From assembly GCA_003852805.1 (NCBI GenBank), contig RDDY01000297.1, forward strand, positions 1 to 10,151: a stretch of DNA of 10,151 nt. Direction: 5' to 3'. The position numbers and the translations under genes are program-made. Position 1 is the first letter of the stretch. Each line of letters opens with the position of its first letter. Shown in pieces: positions 1-6,997 of this stretch. This DNA comes from Chryseobacterium sp. GTDB taxonomy: Bacteria; Bacteroidota; Bacteroidia; Flavobacteriales; Weeksellaceae. The notes beneath the pieces were generated by a model. The model was given only the letters and a program-made list of their open reading frames with translations. It made no database searches and had not been told where the DNA came from.

Positions 1-74
1 CTTCTGCTTTCAAAAAGGTCAAGGCCCATGCCCACATACTGCGAGCCCTGACCGGGAAATACTAATGCTTTCAT
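1..74 (-). CDS. fabD: FabD, malonyl-CoA:ACP transacylase (N-terminal fragment)
   Basis: Only the first 24 codons are inside the window; the gene continues past the left edge. The visible residues begin MKALVFPGQGSQYVGMG. They carry the FPGQGSQ signature of the acyltransferase fold, whose glutamine lies near the active site in this family. In FabD enzymes this domain transfers malonyl from CoA to acyl carrier protein in the cytoplasm, supplying extender units for fatty acid synthesis. The start is fixed by the signature beginning five residues in and by the previous gene's stop seven bases upstream, which implies co-transcription with the LysM gene. The short stretch could also belong to an acyltransferase domain of a polyketide synthase, but an N-terminal MKALVFPGQGSQ with no leading domain is typical of stand-alone FabD. 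Confidence 0.85.
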   Translation of the reverse strand, partial: MKALVFPGQGSQYVGMGLDLFESR

Positions 75-81
75 AGTTTAT

Positions 82-1872
82 TTATGGAACCAGCCGCACT
101 ACTCTATAGCCTTTGTTGATATAGGCGCCGCGACGGTCTTTTTCAAATTCATATTTGGTTGCCAATTGCGTTTGGCTTTTTTTCATCTGTTTATAAAGTT
201 CGCCTTTGCTGTTTTCGCGGCTAAGCATGTCGTTTAAAACATCAAACCCGATCACCGCGTATTTGCCCGGCGCTTTACAATATTTCTTTCTGTACTCTTC
301 CAGCACGGCTTTCTCGAAGTCGCCGTCGGTGTTGATCTTGCGGTCCATGATGTAGACCAAACGTGTCGGGCGCAGTGCCGTTTCGTTCTTATCGAATGCC
401 GAATTGTAGAACATGCTGAAAGCCTTTACCTCGCCATCGCGCGCCAAGGCAATTGCGCGTGCAGCAAAAGCATTTCCCTGTGCATCGTCATCGGTAGCAA
501 GAACCATGCTGACCGGAGCGGTAAGTCCCGTCATCATATTTTTCTCGGCTACGACGTCTGCGGCAGAATTGACGATTGCCACAACCGCGTTTTTGGAAGT
601 TTGTCGAATGGCAGCACTTACTTGATCGGCGTACGCACGATCGTTACCTGCCACTATATAAATCTTCTCACCGGCGTTGGCCTGTGCGGCCTCCTTGCCT
701 ATACGTTCTGCATAAACCGACGGATGGGTGTCCATGATGATGACGTTGCCGTAAGAATACAGATCTTCTGAATTGGCAAACGGCGAAACAATGGGGATAT
801 TACGGTTGCCCAGGTGGCGCATCATCTCCACGATATTCGACTTGAAGAAAGGGCCTATAATCAAATCCGTATTCGCCGGGTCCAAGCTTGAAATATTCTT
901 CTTGAAGTTGGCCTCTGCGCCGGTATCCACGATGCGGATGTTAAGTTTTTGACCGCGTGCGGCATTCCGTTCAATGGCCAACCTTGCACCGCTGAGGAAG
1001 TCGAGCGACAGATCCCGATACGACGCAGAACTTTCGTCAAGACCGATGGGCAGCAATAAAGCAACATTTAAAGCTTCGCCGGGCGATTTTACAAAGGCAC
1101 TCTCAGACGGTGTTCCTTTTATGTGGAGCACCATTCCCGCCTTCAGCCCGCCGGATAGTTGCGGATTCAGCGAGATTAAATCGTCCAAGGTAACACCGAA
1201 TCGGTTGAGGATACCGAAAACCGTGTCGCCCGATTGCACAGTATAGGTAGGGCGGTCGGTTTGTGCACGGCCGTTGTCTGCCGATGCAAGATTCGCATTG
1301 CCGGCCTTGCTTACATTTAACACATCGCCGGGCTGCAAGCCGCGCTGCTCCAAGCCCGGATTCAGCTCGTAAAGCTGCTTCTGAGTAAGCTTGTAATTTC
1401 GAGTAATGCGGAAATAGGTATCGCCGGGTTGCACGGTATAGGTGGCATTATCGGACGGCGATGCCGGTTTTGATTCGGCAGAAACAACCGCCGACGCATC
1501 ACCGTATTTACGGATGTTCTCCAACGGCAGCGTTATTTTATCACCGATTTGCAAATTCTCGTTCAGGCCGGGATTTGCTTTTTTGATATCGTCTACGGTA
1601 AGCTTATATTGTCGAGCAATGCCGTACAACGACTGCCCCGCCTGTACGCTGATCTGCCCGGTGCCGCCTTTTGAGACAATCAGAGTTTGGCCTATGTCCA
1701 GTTTGCCGTCTTTCACGCCGGGGTTCAGCGCGTTGAGCTCTTCCAAACTCAGACCATATTGTCTGGCAATGCTGTACGGATTGTCCTTGGCTACCACGGT
1801 ATGGGTCTTCTGTGCCGAGGCGCCTATGGCAAACGCAGAAAGTGCAAGCAGGAATACTCTTTTCATCTTCAT
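82..1872 (-). CDS. Secreted protein with four LysM domains and a periplasmic-binding-protein (type I) domain
   Basis: The 596-residue product starts with a signal peptide (basic KMKR, hydrophobic core, GASA-Q at about residue 20) and has no lipobox cysteine, so it is predicted to be a soluble periplasmic protein. Four LysM modules follow, at about residues 22-68, 74-117, 144-189 and 209-253. Each has a T-V-x-x-G/D-D/N-x opening and an asparagine-proline near the middle, and LysM modules bind peptidoglycan glycan strands. Residues from about 268 to the end resemble a type I periplasmic binding protein (LNVALLLPIG, then DLIIGPFF, then NIPIVSPFA). That fold is shared by amino-acid ABC transporter binding proteins and by LpoA, the activator of a peptidoglycan synthase. 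No transporter genes lie nearby, so a cell-wall sensing or enzyme-activating role is more likely than transport; that is inference. The gene sits 30 bases after bshC and 7 before fabD. A second in-frame ATG two codons later is equally possible. Confidence 0.9.
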   Translation of the reverse strand: MKMKRVFLLALSAFAIGASAQKTHTVVAKDNPYSIARQYGLSLEELNALNPGVKDGKLDIGQTLIVSKGGTGQISVQAGQSLYGIARQYKLTVDDIKKANPGLNENLQIGDKITLPLENIRKYGDASAVVSAESKPASPSDNATYTVQPGDTYFRITRNYKLTQKQLYELNPGLEQRGLQPGDVLNVSKAGNANLASADNGRAQTDRPTYTVQSGDTVFGILNRFGVTLDDLISLNPQLSGGLKAGMVLHIKGTPSESAFVKSPGEALNVALLLPIGLDESSASYRDLSLDFLSGARLAIERNAARGQKLNIRIVDTGAEANFKKNISSLDPANTDLIIGPFFKSNIVEMMRHLGNRNIPIVSPFANSEDLYSYGNVIIMDTHPSVYAERIGKEAAQANAGEKIYIVAGNDRAYADQVSAAIRQTSKNAVVAIVNSAADVVAEKNMMTGLTAPVSMVLATDDDAQGNAFAARAIALARDGEVKAFSMFYNSAFDKNETALRPTRLVYIMDRKINTDGDFEKAVLEEYRKKYCKAPGKYAVIGFDVLNDMLSRENSKGELYKQMKKSQTQLATKYEFEKDRRGAYINKGYRVVRLVP

Positions 1873-1883
1873 TTTATAAGCTA

Positions 1884-1891
1884 CAAAAATA
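1884..1891 (-). promoter_or_regulatory. Candidate -7 promoter box before the LysM gene
   Basis: On the minus strand the 30-base gap between bshC and the LysM gene contains TATTTTTG, a full match to the Bacteroidota -7 consensus TAnnTTTG, 11 bases before the start codon. I see no TTTG or TTG at the expected distance of about 20 bases upstream, because that position lies inside the end of bshC. It could be a weak internal promoter, or chance in an AT-rich gap. Confidence 0.3.
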
Positions 1892-1902
1892 ATGTATTAC
1901 AG

Positions 1903-3489
1903 CTAATTATGCAGCATGGCCAATTGTGACTTTTCTACGCTGATGCCGGCCATGCAGCGGCGCAACCAGTCGCTTCCGCCAAACGCATAGAAAACACTGA
2001 AGTTATATACCCGCTCCTGCCACACGCCGCCGGGGTGCACGGCTTCATACAAACGGTTGTAGCGTTGCAGCAAATCAGCGTGTACTTTTTTCTCTGCGCG
2101 CAGCAGGCGCTTCTCCATCCGCCGGAATGATTTTGTGCCGCGCGCTTCTTCGGCTTGCACCAAGTTGCCAAAGGTAGGATCGGTCTCGGCGGCGCGTGCT
2201 TGCAGTTCGGCTAAGATATTTTGGAACTCGGCTTTCTTCTCGCTGAGCAGCTCAGCCAACGGCGACTTATCGTAGATTTTACGGTTAACAAGCTTATTGT
2301 AATCCCCGAAGAAATCGGTGAAATCCAAACCGAGTTTTTTTGCCTTTTCCAAAGTTTTATTGCTGAGAAAAAGCAAAGAATTGCGTGGAATGAGAATGGG
2401 AAAGGTAAGGCCGATTTTATCGAAGTATGATTTTAGTTCCAGCCAATACATGATCTCCGCATTTCCGCCAATGTAGGCAATATTGGGAAGAACCGTTTCC
2501 TGAAAAGCGGGCCGTAACACCGCATTGGGGCTGAAGCGCTCGGGATGCTTGTACAGCTCATCGATGATCTCGGTTTGTGAAAATTGTTTGTCCGTATCAA
2601 CAACCACATATTTATCGTTTTGTCTTTCGATACGGTTGCGGCTATCGGTCAGGTAAAACAGATTGATCTCGCGCGGGTTTACCTGCACTTTGCCGTAACG
2701 CTCGGTCAACTCTTGGACTGCCACCGCTGTCGAACGGTACAACTCCTCGTTCTTCAGCTCGGCTTCAAAAACAGGAATCATCTCGGTTTTCAGGCGGGCG
2801 TCGTCACCGTCGATTACCAACAATCCGTATTCTGCAAAAAGTTTCTGCACCAAAATGCGGGTAGCCGTTGTTAGAGATATGCCTTTTCTATATGCTTCTT
2901 TCATCCATGAAACCAGCTCGCCGCCGTGAGCTGTCGGCGCAAATTCTTTTTCAAAATCGGAAATGAACCGTGTGTCTTCTATCTTAATTCTACCAACCGC
3001 ACCACCGGCCTCCGCATGCATTTGATAAAAATCATCGACGGTTCTAAAATGGTCGATCTCGTCCAGGTCATGGTCTTCCGTCGCCATCCAAAAAACCGGC
3101 ACGAAGGTTTTCCCGGAAAGCCTATCGGTCAGATAATCGGCTGTTTTGATGGTTTGCAGAATCTTGTAAATAAAGAATACCGGCCCGGTGAACAGATTGA
3201 GCTGGTGCCCTGTGGTGACGCTGAATGTGTCGGAAGAAGCCAGCGCTTCCAAATTTTGCCGTTGCTTGCCCGAGAGACCTGCCGATTGCATTTGGTCCGA
3301 CAGAACCGTTGTCAGCCGCCGGCGTTGGTCCGCAGAGAAGTTCAGGCGTTTCTCTTCCGCTTGCAGTTCGGCCGCTTCTACCGAGAATGAACGGTTGTGG
3401 AATTCGCCGAGCTTTCCGTTCAAATAATCTTTGATAAGTTGAGGAACGGCGTCTATCTGCCGAAAATCAATTGTACTTTTTTCATCCAT
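1903..3489 (-). CDS. bshC: BshC, bacillithiol biosynthesis cysteine-adding enzyme
   Basis: The product is 528 residues, the usual size for BshC. The family is assigned to the last step of bacillithiol synthesis, adding cysteine to glucosaminyl-malate in the cytoplasm. Conserved blocks are visible: VTTGHQLNLFTGP at about 91-103, PVFWMATEDHDLDEI at about 131-145 (the family's W-x-x-x-E-D-H-D motif), a charged probable coiled coil near 420-490, and a C-terminal PGGVWQER motif. The frame is open 24 codons further upstream, but that extension overlaps the porin gene and adds a hydrophobic leader unsuited to a cytosolic enzyme. The ATG at 3489, one base after the porin stop, is therefore preferred and gives MDEKSTIDFRQID. 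The other pathway genes, bshA and bshB, are not in the window. The close spacing implies translational coupling with the porin gene. It ends with TAG. Confidence 0.92.
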   Translation of the reverse strand: MDEKSTIDFRQIDAVPQLIKDYLNGKLGEFHNRSFSVEAAELQAEEKRLNFSADQRRRLTTVLSDQMQSAGLSGKQRQNLEALASSDTFSVTTGHQLNLFTGPVFFIYKILQTIKTADYLTDRLSGKTFVPVFWMATEDHDLDEIDHFRTVDDFYQMHAEAGGAVGRIKIEDTRFISDFEKEFAPTAHGGELVSWMKEAYRKGISLTTATRILVQKLFAEYGLLVIDGDDARLKTEMIPVFEAELKNEELYRSTAVAVQELTERYGKVQVNPREINLFYLTDSRNRIERQNDKYVVVDTDKQFSQTEIIDELYKHPERFSPNAVLRPAFQETVLPNIAYIGGNAEIMYWLELKSYFDKIGLTFPILIPRNSLLFLSNKTLEKAKKLGLDFTDFFGDYNKLVNRKIYDKSPLAELLSEKKAEFQNILAELQARAAETDPTFGNLVQAEEARGTKSFRRMEKRLLRAEKKVHADLLQRYNRLYEAVHPGGVWQERVYNFSVFYAFGGSDWLRRCMAGISVEKSQLAMLHN

Positions 3490-3490
3490 A

Positions 3491-5416
3491 TCAATGAAAC
3501 AGATACCAGACAATGCCAAGATTAAGCCTAAAATCCCCCGTCGGGTAGTACGGTGCCGCAAAGAGGCGGTTTTTCATGATGCCGGCGTCAAAGTGTTGCG
3601 CCTCTGCAAAGATGGTCATGGTCTTTACTTTCAGGTTGAAGTAAGCATCCAAGACGGGCCTGCCGCCGATGGCATAACCCGCAGGCCCCGGCAAGACAAA
3701 TTCATTCAGAATCGATGAGAACTCGCGGGAGGCGAATTTTGAGAAATAGTACGCCTTGATGCCTGTCTGTATTTCGGCGGCGTTCTTAAAAGCCTTGGAT
3801 TGCCAATAGATGTTTGCGCGGCCCACAAAAGCGGGCATCGGCAGTAATTGTTTCTCCGTTAGCGCCGACTGAAACAACAGGCGCGTATTTAGGTGAAATT
3901 TGTTATAGCTGAAAGTGGCCTCGCCGCCCAGCTGTGATATATTTAGAGGCGCACCGGCCTGTGCGGGCTGCCCGACGCTTGAGAAATAAGCGTAATTGTC
4001 GATGATGAAATAGTTGAAAAACGCGCGGGAATCAAACCACTTCAGTCCCACCGTACCGCCGGCCTGCAGGACGCTTTGATTTTTAAAACCGTCGAAGATG
4101 TAATTGTAGTCTCGGTAAACCGATCCGTTGGCCAGATAGTTGAAAGAGGGCGCGGCGGATTGGAAGTTCAGCTGCGCTTGGACACTGAATTCGTCTAGGA
4201 AATTAAAATCGAGGCGGTTGTCTGAACGGATGTACGAACCGAATTTGCTTCCGTTAGAAATCTCGGCAAAGGATCTCAATCTGAACTTTTCCCACAAATT
4301 GATTTGCAAATTACCCTGTACGCCGAAGCGGCTCTCTTTGCTTTCGTAAGCTTCTACCGCCGATATCGCGTCATTGTACACGGAATTGTCACGAAAACTC
4401 AGGAAGCTGTATTTTACACCGGCGTCCAACTTAAAACGCTCGTTGTCCCAAACGGCACTGAATGTATTGCTGAAATCTTCCGAACGCTTTCCTGTGGATA
4501 ACGGAAAACCCTCGATCAACGGAGAGGTGTAAAAACCCTCGGGATTTTCCTGAGCGTAGGTGTACTTGTTCAGCTGTTCAGAAAGCGTGTGGCGCAGCCG
4601 CAACGGATAACCGTTGTTCCCTGCAATCAGACCAAGCTCGTGGCTTATATAATACCTGCGGTAAGCAAAGCGCGAGTGCGAACTGTTGAGGTTCACCTGT
4701 AAATTTTGTCGGTCGCGGAATCGGCTGTCACCGCTAAGGAAATCTTCAAGGTTCATGACGCCGCCGTTTTCTTCGCTGTTTACATTTTGGTGCAGGAAGT
4801 GAGCAAACGCCTCGTAGCGCTTACCGGGAGCGGTGTAATGAGCGGAAAACAGCGTATTGTTATTGGCCGCAAGCTCTCGCCGATACATTCCCTGAGAACG
4901 CAAGCCCATATATTCTATGGCGAAGTTGAAGTCTTTGCCGATGTTCTGCGTATAAGTGGTATTGAGTGCCGCACCATTTCTGACGCCGTTATGCAGCACA
5001 AAAGCCGTTGTGGGAGTCTTTACATCGTAATACTTGATGTCGTCAGCTGCTAAAATATTGAAGGATTTGCCGGCAGGCAATAGCGTAAGGGCAAACTCGG
5101 GCCGGTATTCGTACACCAAAGGGTTGAACGGTCGACCGATATTGGCAAAGGCGATGCGCCCGAAATTGTCTCGGTTATTGAATTGGCTGAAGCGATAAAT
5201 TTTATCGGCCGTCAGCACAGTATCGAAGATTTGGGTCTGGCCGTAGCGTGTACGGAAGCGGTAATCTGCGCTGGTCGGACGAAAAATCTTCAGCGAGTCG
5301 CGCGCACCGGTATCGATCACAACGGAATCCATAGAAATTCGGTTGGAATCTGTTTTATTGACCACCTGTGCAGAGAACAGCAGGGGCGCCAGCAGCGCAA
5401 AAAAAATGTACCTCAT
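3491..5416 (-). CDS. Putative outer-membrane porin (Bacteroidota Porin_10-like family)
   Basis: The 641-residue product begins with a short signal peptide (MRYIFFALLAPLLFSA, cleavage near residue 16). A polar N-terminal section follows, with the pattern DSLKIFRPTSADYRFRTRYG and then Y-R-F-S-Q-F-N-N-R-D-N-F-G. The rest is rich in alternating aromatic and polar segments typical of beta strands, and the chain ends in a strand-like segment (LNLGIVWYLFH) with an aromatic residue near the terminus, as in outer-membrane barrels. This arrangement is what I recall of the Bacteroidota 'putative porin' family, whose substrates are largely unknown. The gene is the first of the apparent operon porin-bshC-LysM-fabD. 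Its start codon lies inside an inverted repeat, described separately. There is no TonB box or plug domain, so passive diffusion is more likely than TonB-dependent uptake. The family call is from pattern memory; the barrel prediction is the firmer part. Confidence 0.8.
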   Translation of the reverse strand: MRYIFFALLAPLLFSAQVVNKTDSNRISMDSVVIDTGARDSLKIFRPTSADYRFRTRYGQTQIFDTVLTADKIYRFSQFNNRDNFGRIAFANIGRPFNPLVYEYRPEFALTLLPAGKSFNILAADDIKYYDVKTPTTAFVLHNGVRNGAALNTTYTQNIGKDFNFAIEYMGLRSQGMYRRELAANNNTLFSAHYTAPGKRYEAFAHFLHQNVNSEENGGVMNLEDFLSGDSRFRDRQNLQVNLNSSHSRFAYRRYYISHELGLIAGNNGYPLRLRHTLSEQLNKYTYAQENPEGFYTSPLIEGFPLSTGKRSEDFSNTFSAVWDNERFKLDAGVKYSFLSFRDNSVYNDAISAVEAYESKESRFGVQGNLQINLWEKFRLRSFAEISNGSKFGSYIRSDNRLDFNFLDEFSVQAQLNFQSAAPSFNYLANGSVYRDYNYIFDGFKNQSVLQAGGTVGLKWFDSRAFFNYFIIDNYAYFSSVGQPAQAGAPLNISQLGGEATFSYNKFHLNTRLLFQSALTEKQLLPMPAFVGRANIYWQSKAFKNAAEIQTGIKAYYFSKFASREFSSILNEFVLPGPAGYAIGGRPVLDAYFNLKVKTMTIFAEAQHFDAGIMKNRLFAAPYYPTGDFRLNLGIVWYLFH

Positions 5417-5435
5417 TCAGAGTAAATGAGGTACA
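5399..5435 (-). promoter_or_regulatory. Terminator-like hairpin overlapping the porin start codon
   Basis: On the minus strand, TGTACCTCATT (5435-5425) is followed by a 7-base loop, then its exact complement AATGAGGTACA (5417-5407) and eight consecutive Ts (5406-5399). The 11-base-pair stem contains the ATG and the first codons of the porin gene. A transcript entering from upstream would form a hairpin followed by a U run, which has the shape of an intrinsic terminator and would also hide the start codon. The repeat also touches the candidate -7 box. If transcription starts just downstream of that box, the 5' arm is mostly untranscribed and the repeat would act only as DNA. The symmetry is certain; the function is inferred. 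Four of the eleven pairs are G-C, so stability is moderate. Confidence 0.55.
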
Positions 5436-5441
5436 AAAATA
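5434..5441 (-). promoter_or_regulatory. Candidate -7 box of the porin-bshC operon promoter
   Basis: The minus strand reads TATTTTTG, matching TAnnTTTG exactly, 17 bases before the porin start and between the susD terminator and the gene. The nearest upstream TTG triplets are 11 and 26 bases away, neither at the usual spacing of about 20, so the -33 element is weak or absent. Its place after a strong terminator and before a four-gene run makes a promoter here likely on context. Confidence 0.45.
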
Positions 5442-5471
5442 TTGAAATAAAACAAGATTAGTTGCTTCAAT

Positions 5472-5496
5472 AAAAAACCCGCCGTGAGGCGGGTTT
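5472..5496 (-). terminator. Intrinsic terminator of the susC-susD operon
   Basis: On the minus strand AAACCCGCC, a 4-base loop TCAC, and GGCGGGTTT form a perfect 9-base-pair stem, continuing into a run of six Ts. It starts 7 bases after the susD stop codon. The stem is GC-rich and the U run lies on the minus-strand side, so it acts on transcripts coming from susD. It separates the SusCD operon from the porin operon. Confidence 0.92.
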
Positions 5497-5502
5497 GGTA
5501 AA

Positions 5503-6987
5503 TTATAGTTTAGGGTTGTTGTTTATCTCTTGTTGTGGAATCTTCAGAGACAAACGTGGATCGTCATAGGAGAAGGTTTGTCCAGCCAAATAAACGTGGT
5601 TAGATCCTCTCTTAACCGATGCTTGGTTACGCTTCATCGCAAAGTAGCTCTTACCCTCGCCCCAAAGCTCGATTCTGGTTTGCAGATAAATCTCATCACG
5701 AAGTGCTTGACCTGAAAGCGCGTCGATGTATGAAGTGCTGCCTAATCTCTTGGACAGGAAGTTCTTCAAGACGGTCTTTGCCTGAGCTTCATTGCCTGAC
5801 TTGGCAAGAGTTTCAGCTGCCAACAGATAGAATTCATCCGATCTCATGAAGAGATAATCTGTTGTAATAATACGCTGACCACCGATTACTCTATCCGGAG
5901 CGAAGAACTTGTTCGCAGGTACTGCAGGGAAATCGCCATCCTCGTTGGCGTCAACCATTTCGTAACCTGACGCAGTTTCGTTTACTGTTACGAACTGGTT
6001 TTTGCGGATATCGTCCGGTCTGATAGCGTTGTACAGGTTAAGGTCGATGCCTTTTGGATCACCTGCCCAAGCGTAAGAATAAGAGAAGATATCCATTTGA
6101 CCCCACCAGCTGATCAAATCTAAGTCATTGGCTTCGGTAATATCAAACCCCCACATCCAGCTTGAAGTGTTCAGGTCATTGAACCCACCACCGCTGCCGG
6201 TAGTTGTATTGTAAACAGTTTGCTCGGCAGTCGTCATCGGCACTTTTGCAATAATCTGCTGTGCAAGTGTCGCAGCTTTCGCATTTTCGCCCATAGCAGC
6301 GTACACATAAGCCAACAGGCCTTTCGCTACGTCTTGGTTGATAACCCCTTTATTAGGACGTCCGTAGCCTTGCAACAAATCTACGGCTTCTGTCAAATCT
6401 TTAACCATCTGTGCGTACAGTTCGGATTGCTTTGCTTTTGGCTGGGCTTCAACGCTTGCGGTGGTATACAGAGGAATTGCAGCAGCATTCGGATCGTACT
6501 TTGTAGTGTACATCTGAGTCAGGTAGAAATAAGCATATGCTCTCATCGCTTTTGCCTGTCCCATTGCAGCCTTGTCGGCTCCCGAAGGCACAGCTGTATT
6601 ACCGCCCAAACCTGCGATAACGTCATTGGCCGCATATGCAATTCTATAGTAATATCTCCATGGAAGATAGTTTACGTTGTTCGTAAAATCCGCAGGACCG
6701 GTTAGGTTGGCCACAGCTCTGTACCAGCCGTATACAGACGCTTCCAAAGCCATGTCGGATGAAAGCATGTCCGTAACCATGTCATAACCTTTCTGACCAA
6801 AGTCGTCATGACCCGTAGTACCACCGGTGCCTGTATTGATCATCATCAGATACAACCCGTATAGCTTCGCCTGTGCGGGCGGATTTGCCAGAGTTTCGGT
6901 CGGCTCGCTTTCCAAGAACTCATCACGGCAAGATGTTGTTGTGAATAATAGTCCGAGTAACGAACTTAATATAACTAATTTTTTCAT
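5503..6987 (-). CDS. SusD/RagB-family surface lipoprotein
   Basis: The 494-residue product begins with a lipoprotein signal: a KK start, a hydrophobic core, and the lipobox TTSC with the acylated cysteine at residue 20. The next residues, RDEFLESEP, are acidic, as in the surface-export signals of Bacteroidota lipoproteins. The start of the mature chain (FLESEPTETL), helical TPR-like segments such as the one containing AKAMRAYAYFYLTQMY, and a C-terminal block with the pattern RSDEFYLLAAETLAKSGN followed by RIELWGEGKSYFAMKR are characteristic of SusD proteins. The partner SusC gene lies 10 bases upstream. In this family SusD forms a lid on the SusC barrel outside the cell and helps capture glycans, peptides or other nutrients. 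Nothing here identifies the ligand. The length is ordinary for the family, the gene is intact, and its stop is followed at once by a strong terminator. Confidence 0.95.
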   Translation of the reverse strand: MKKLVILSSLLGLLFTTTSCRDEFLESEPTETLANPPAQAKLYGLYLMMINTGTGGTTGHDDFGQKGYDMVTDMLSSDMALEASVYGWYRAVANLTGPADFTNNVNYLPWRYYYRIAYAANDVIAGLGGNTAVPSGADKAAMGQAKAMRAYAYFYLTQMYTTKYDPNAAAIPLYTTASVEAQPKAKQSELYAQMVKDLTEAVDLLQGYGRPNKGVINQDVAKGLLAYVYAAMGENAKAATLAQQIIAKVPMTTAEQTVYNTTTGSGGGFNDLNTSSWMWGFDITEANDLDLISWWGQMDIFSYSYAWAGDPKGIDLNLYNAIRPDDIRKNQFVTVNETASGYEMVDANEDGDFPAVPANKFFAPDRVIGGQRIITTDYLFMRSDEFYLLAAETLAKSGNEAQAKTVLKNFLSKRLGSTSYIDALSGQALRDEIYLQTRIELWGEGKSYFAMKRNQASVKRGSNHVYLAGQTFSYDDPRLSLKIPQQEINNNPKL

Positions 6988-6997
6988 TGTTAAAAGA

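Noticed and set aside
413-625. Plus-strand open frame of 70 codons, and similar plus-strand frames across the LysM, bshC, porin and SusCD genes.
   Set aside because: They lie wholly opposite well-supported genes, show no family features, and reflect the codon composition of the minus-strand genes.
3490-3561. In-frame 24-codon upstream extension of bshC that resembles a signal peptide (MRHRTTRRGILGLILALSG).
   Set aside because: It overlaps the porin's C-terminal codons, BshC is a cytosolic enzyme, and the ATG at 3489 gives the normal family N-terminus and length.
5484-5487. On the plus strand the terminator loop reads GTGA, a GNRA-type tetraloop, suggesting a bidirectional terminator or structured RNA.
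   Set aside because: There is no T run on the plus-strand side and no plus-strand gene to terminate, so a minus-strand terminator explains it.
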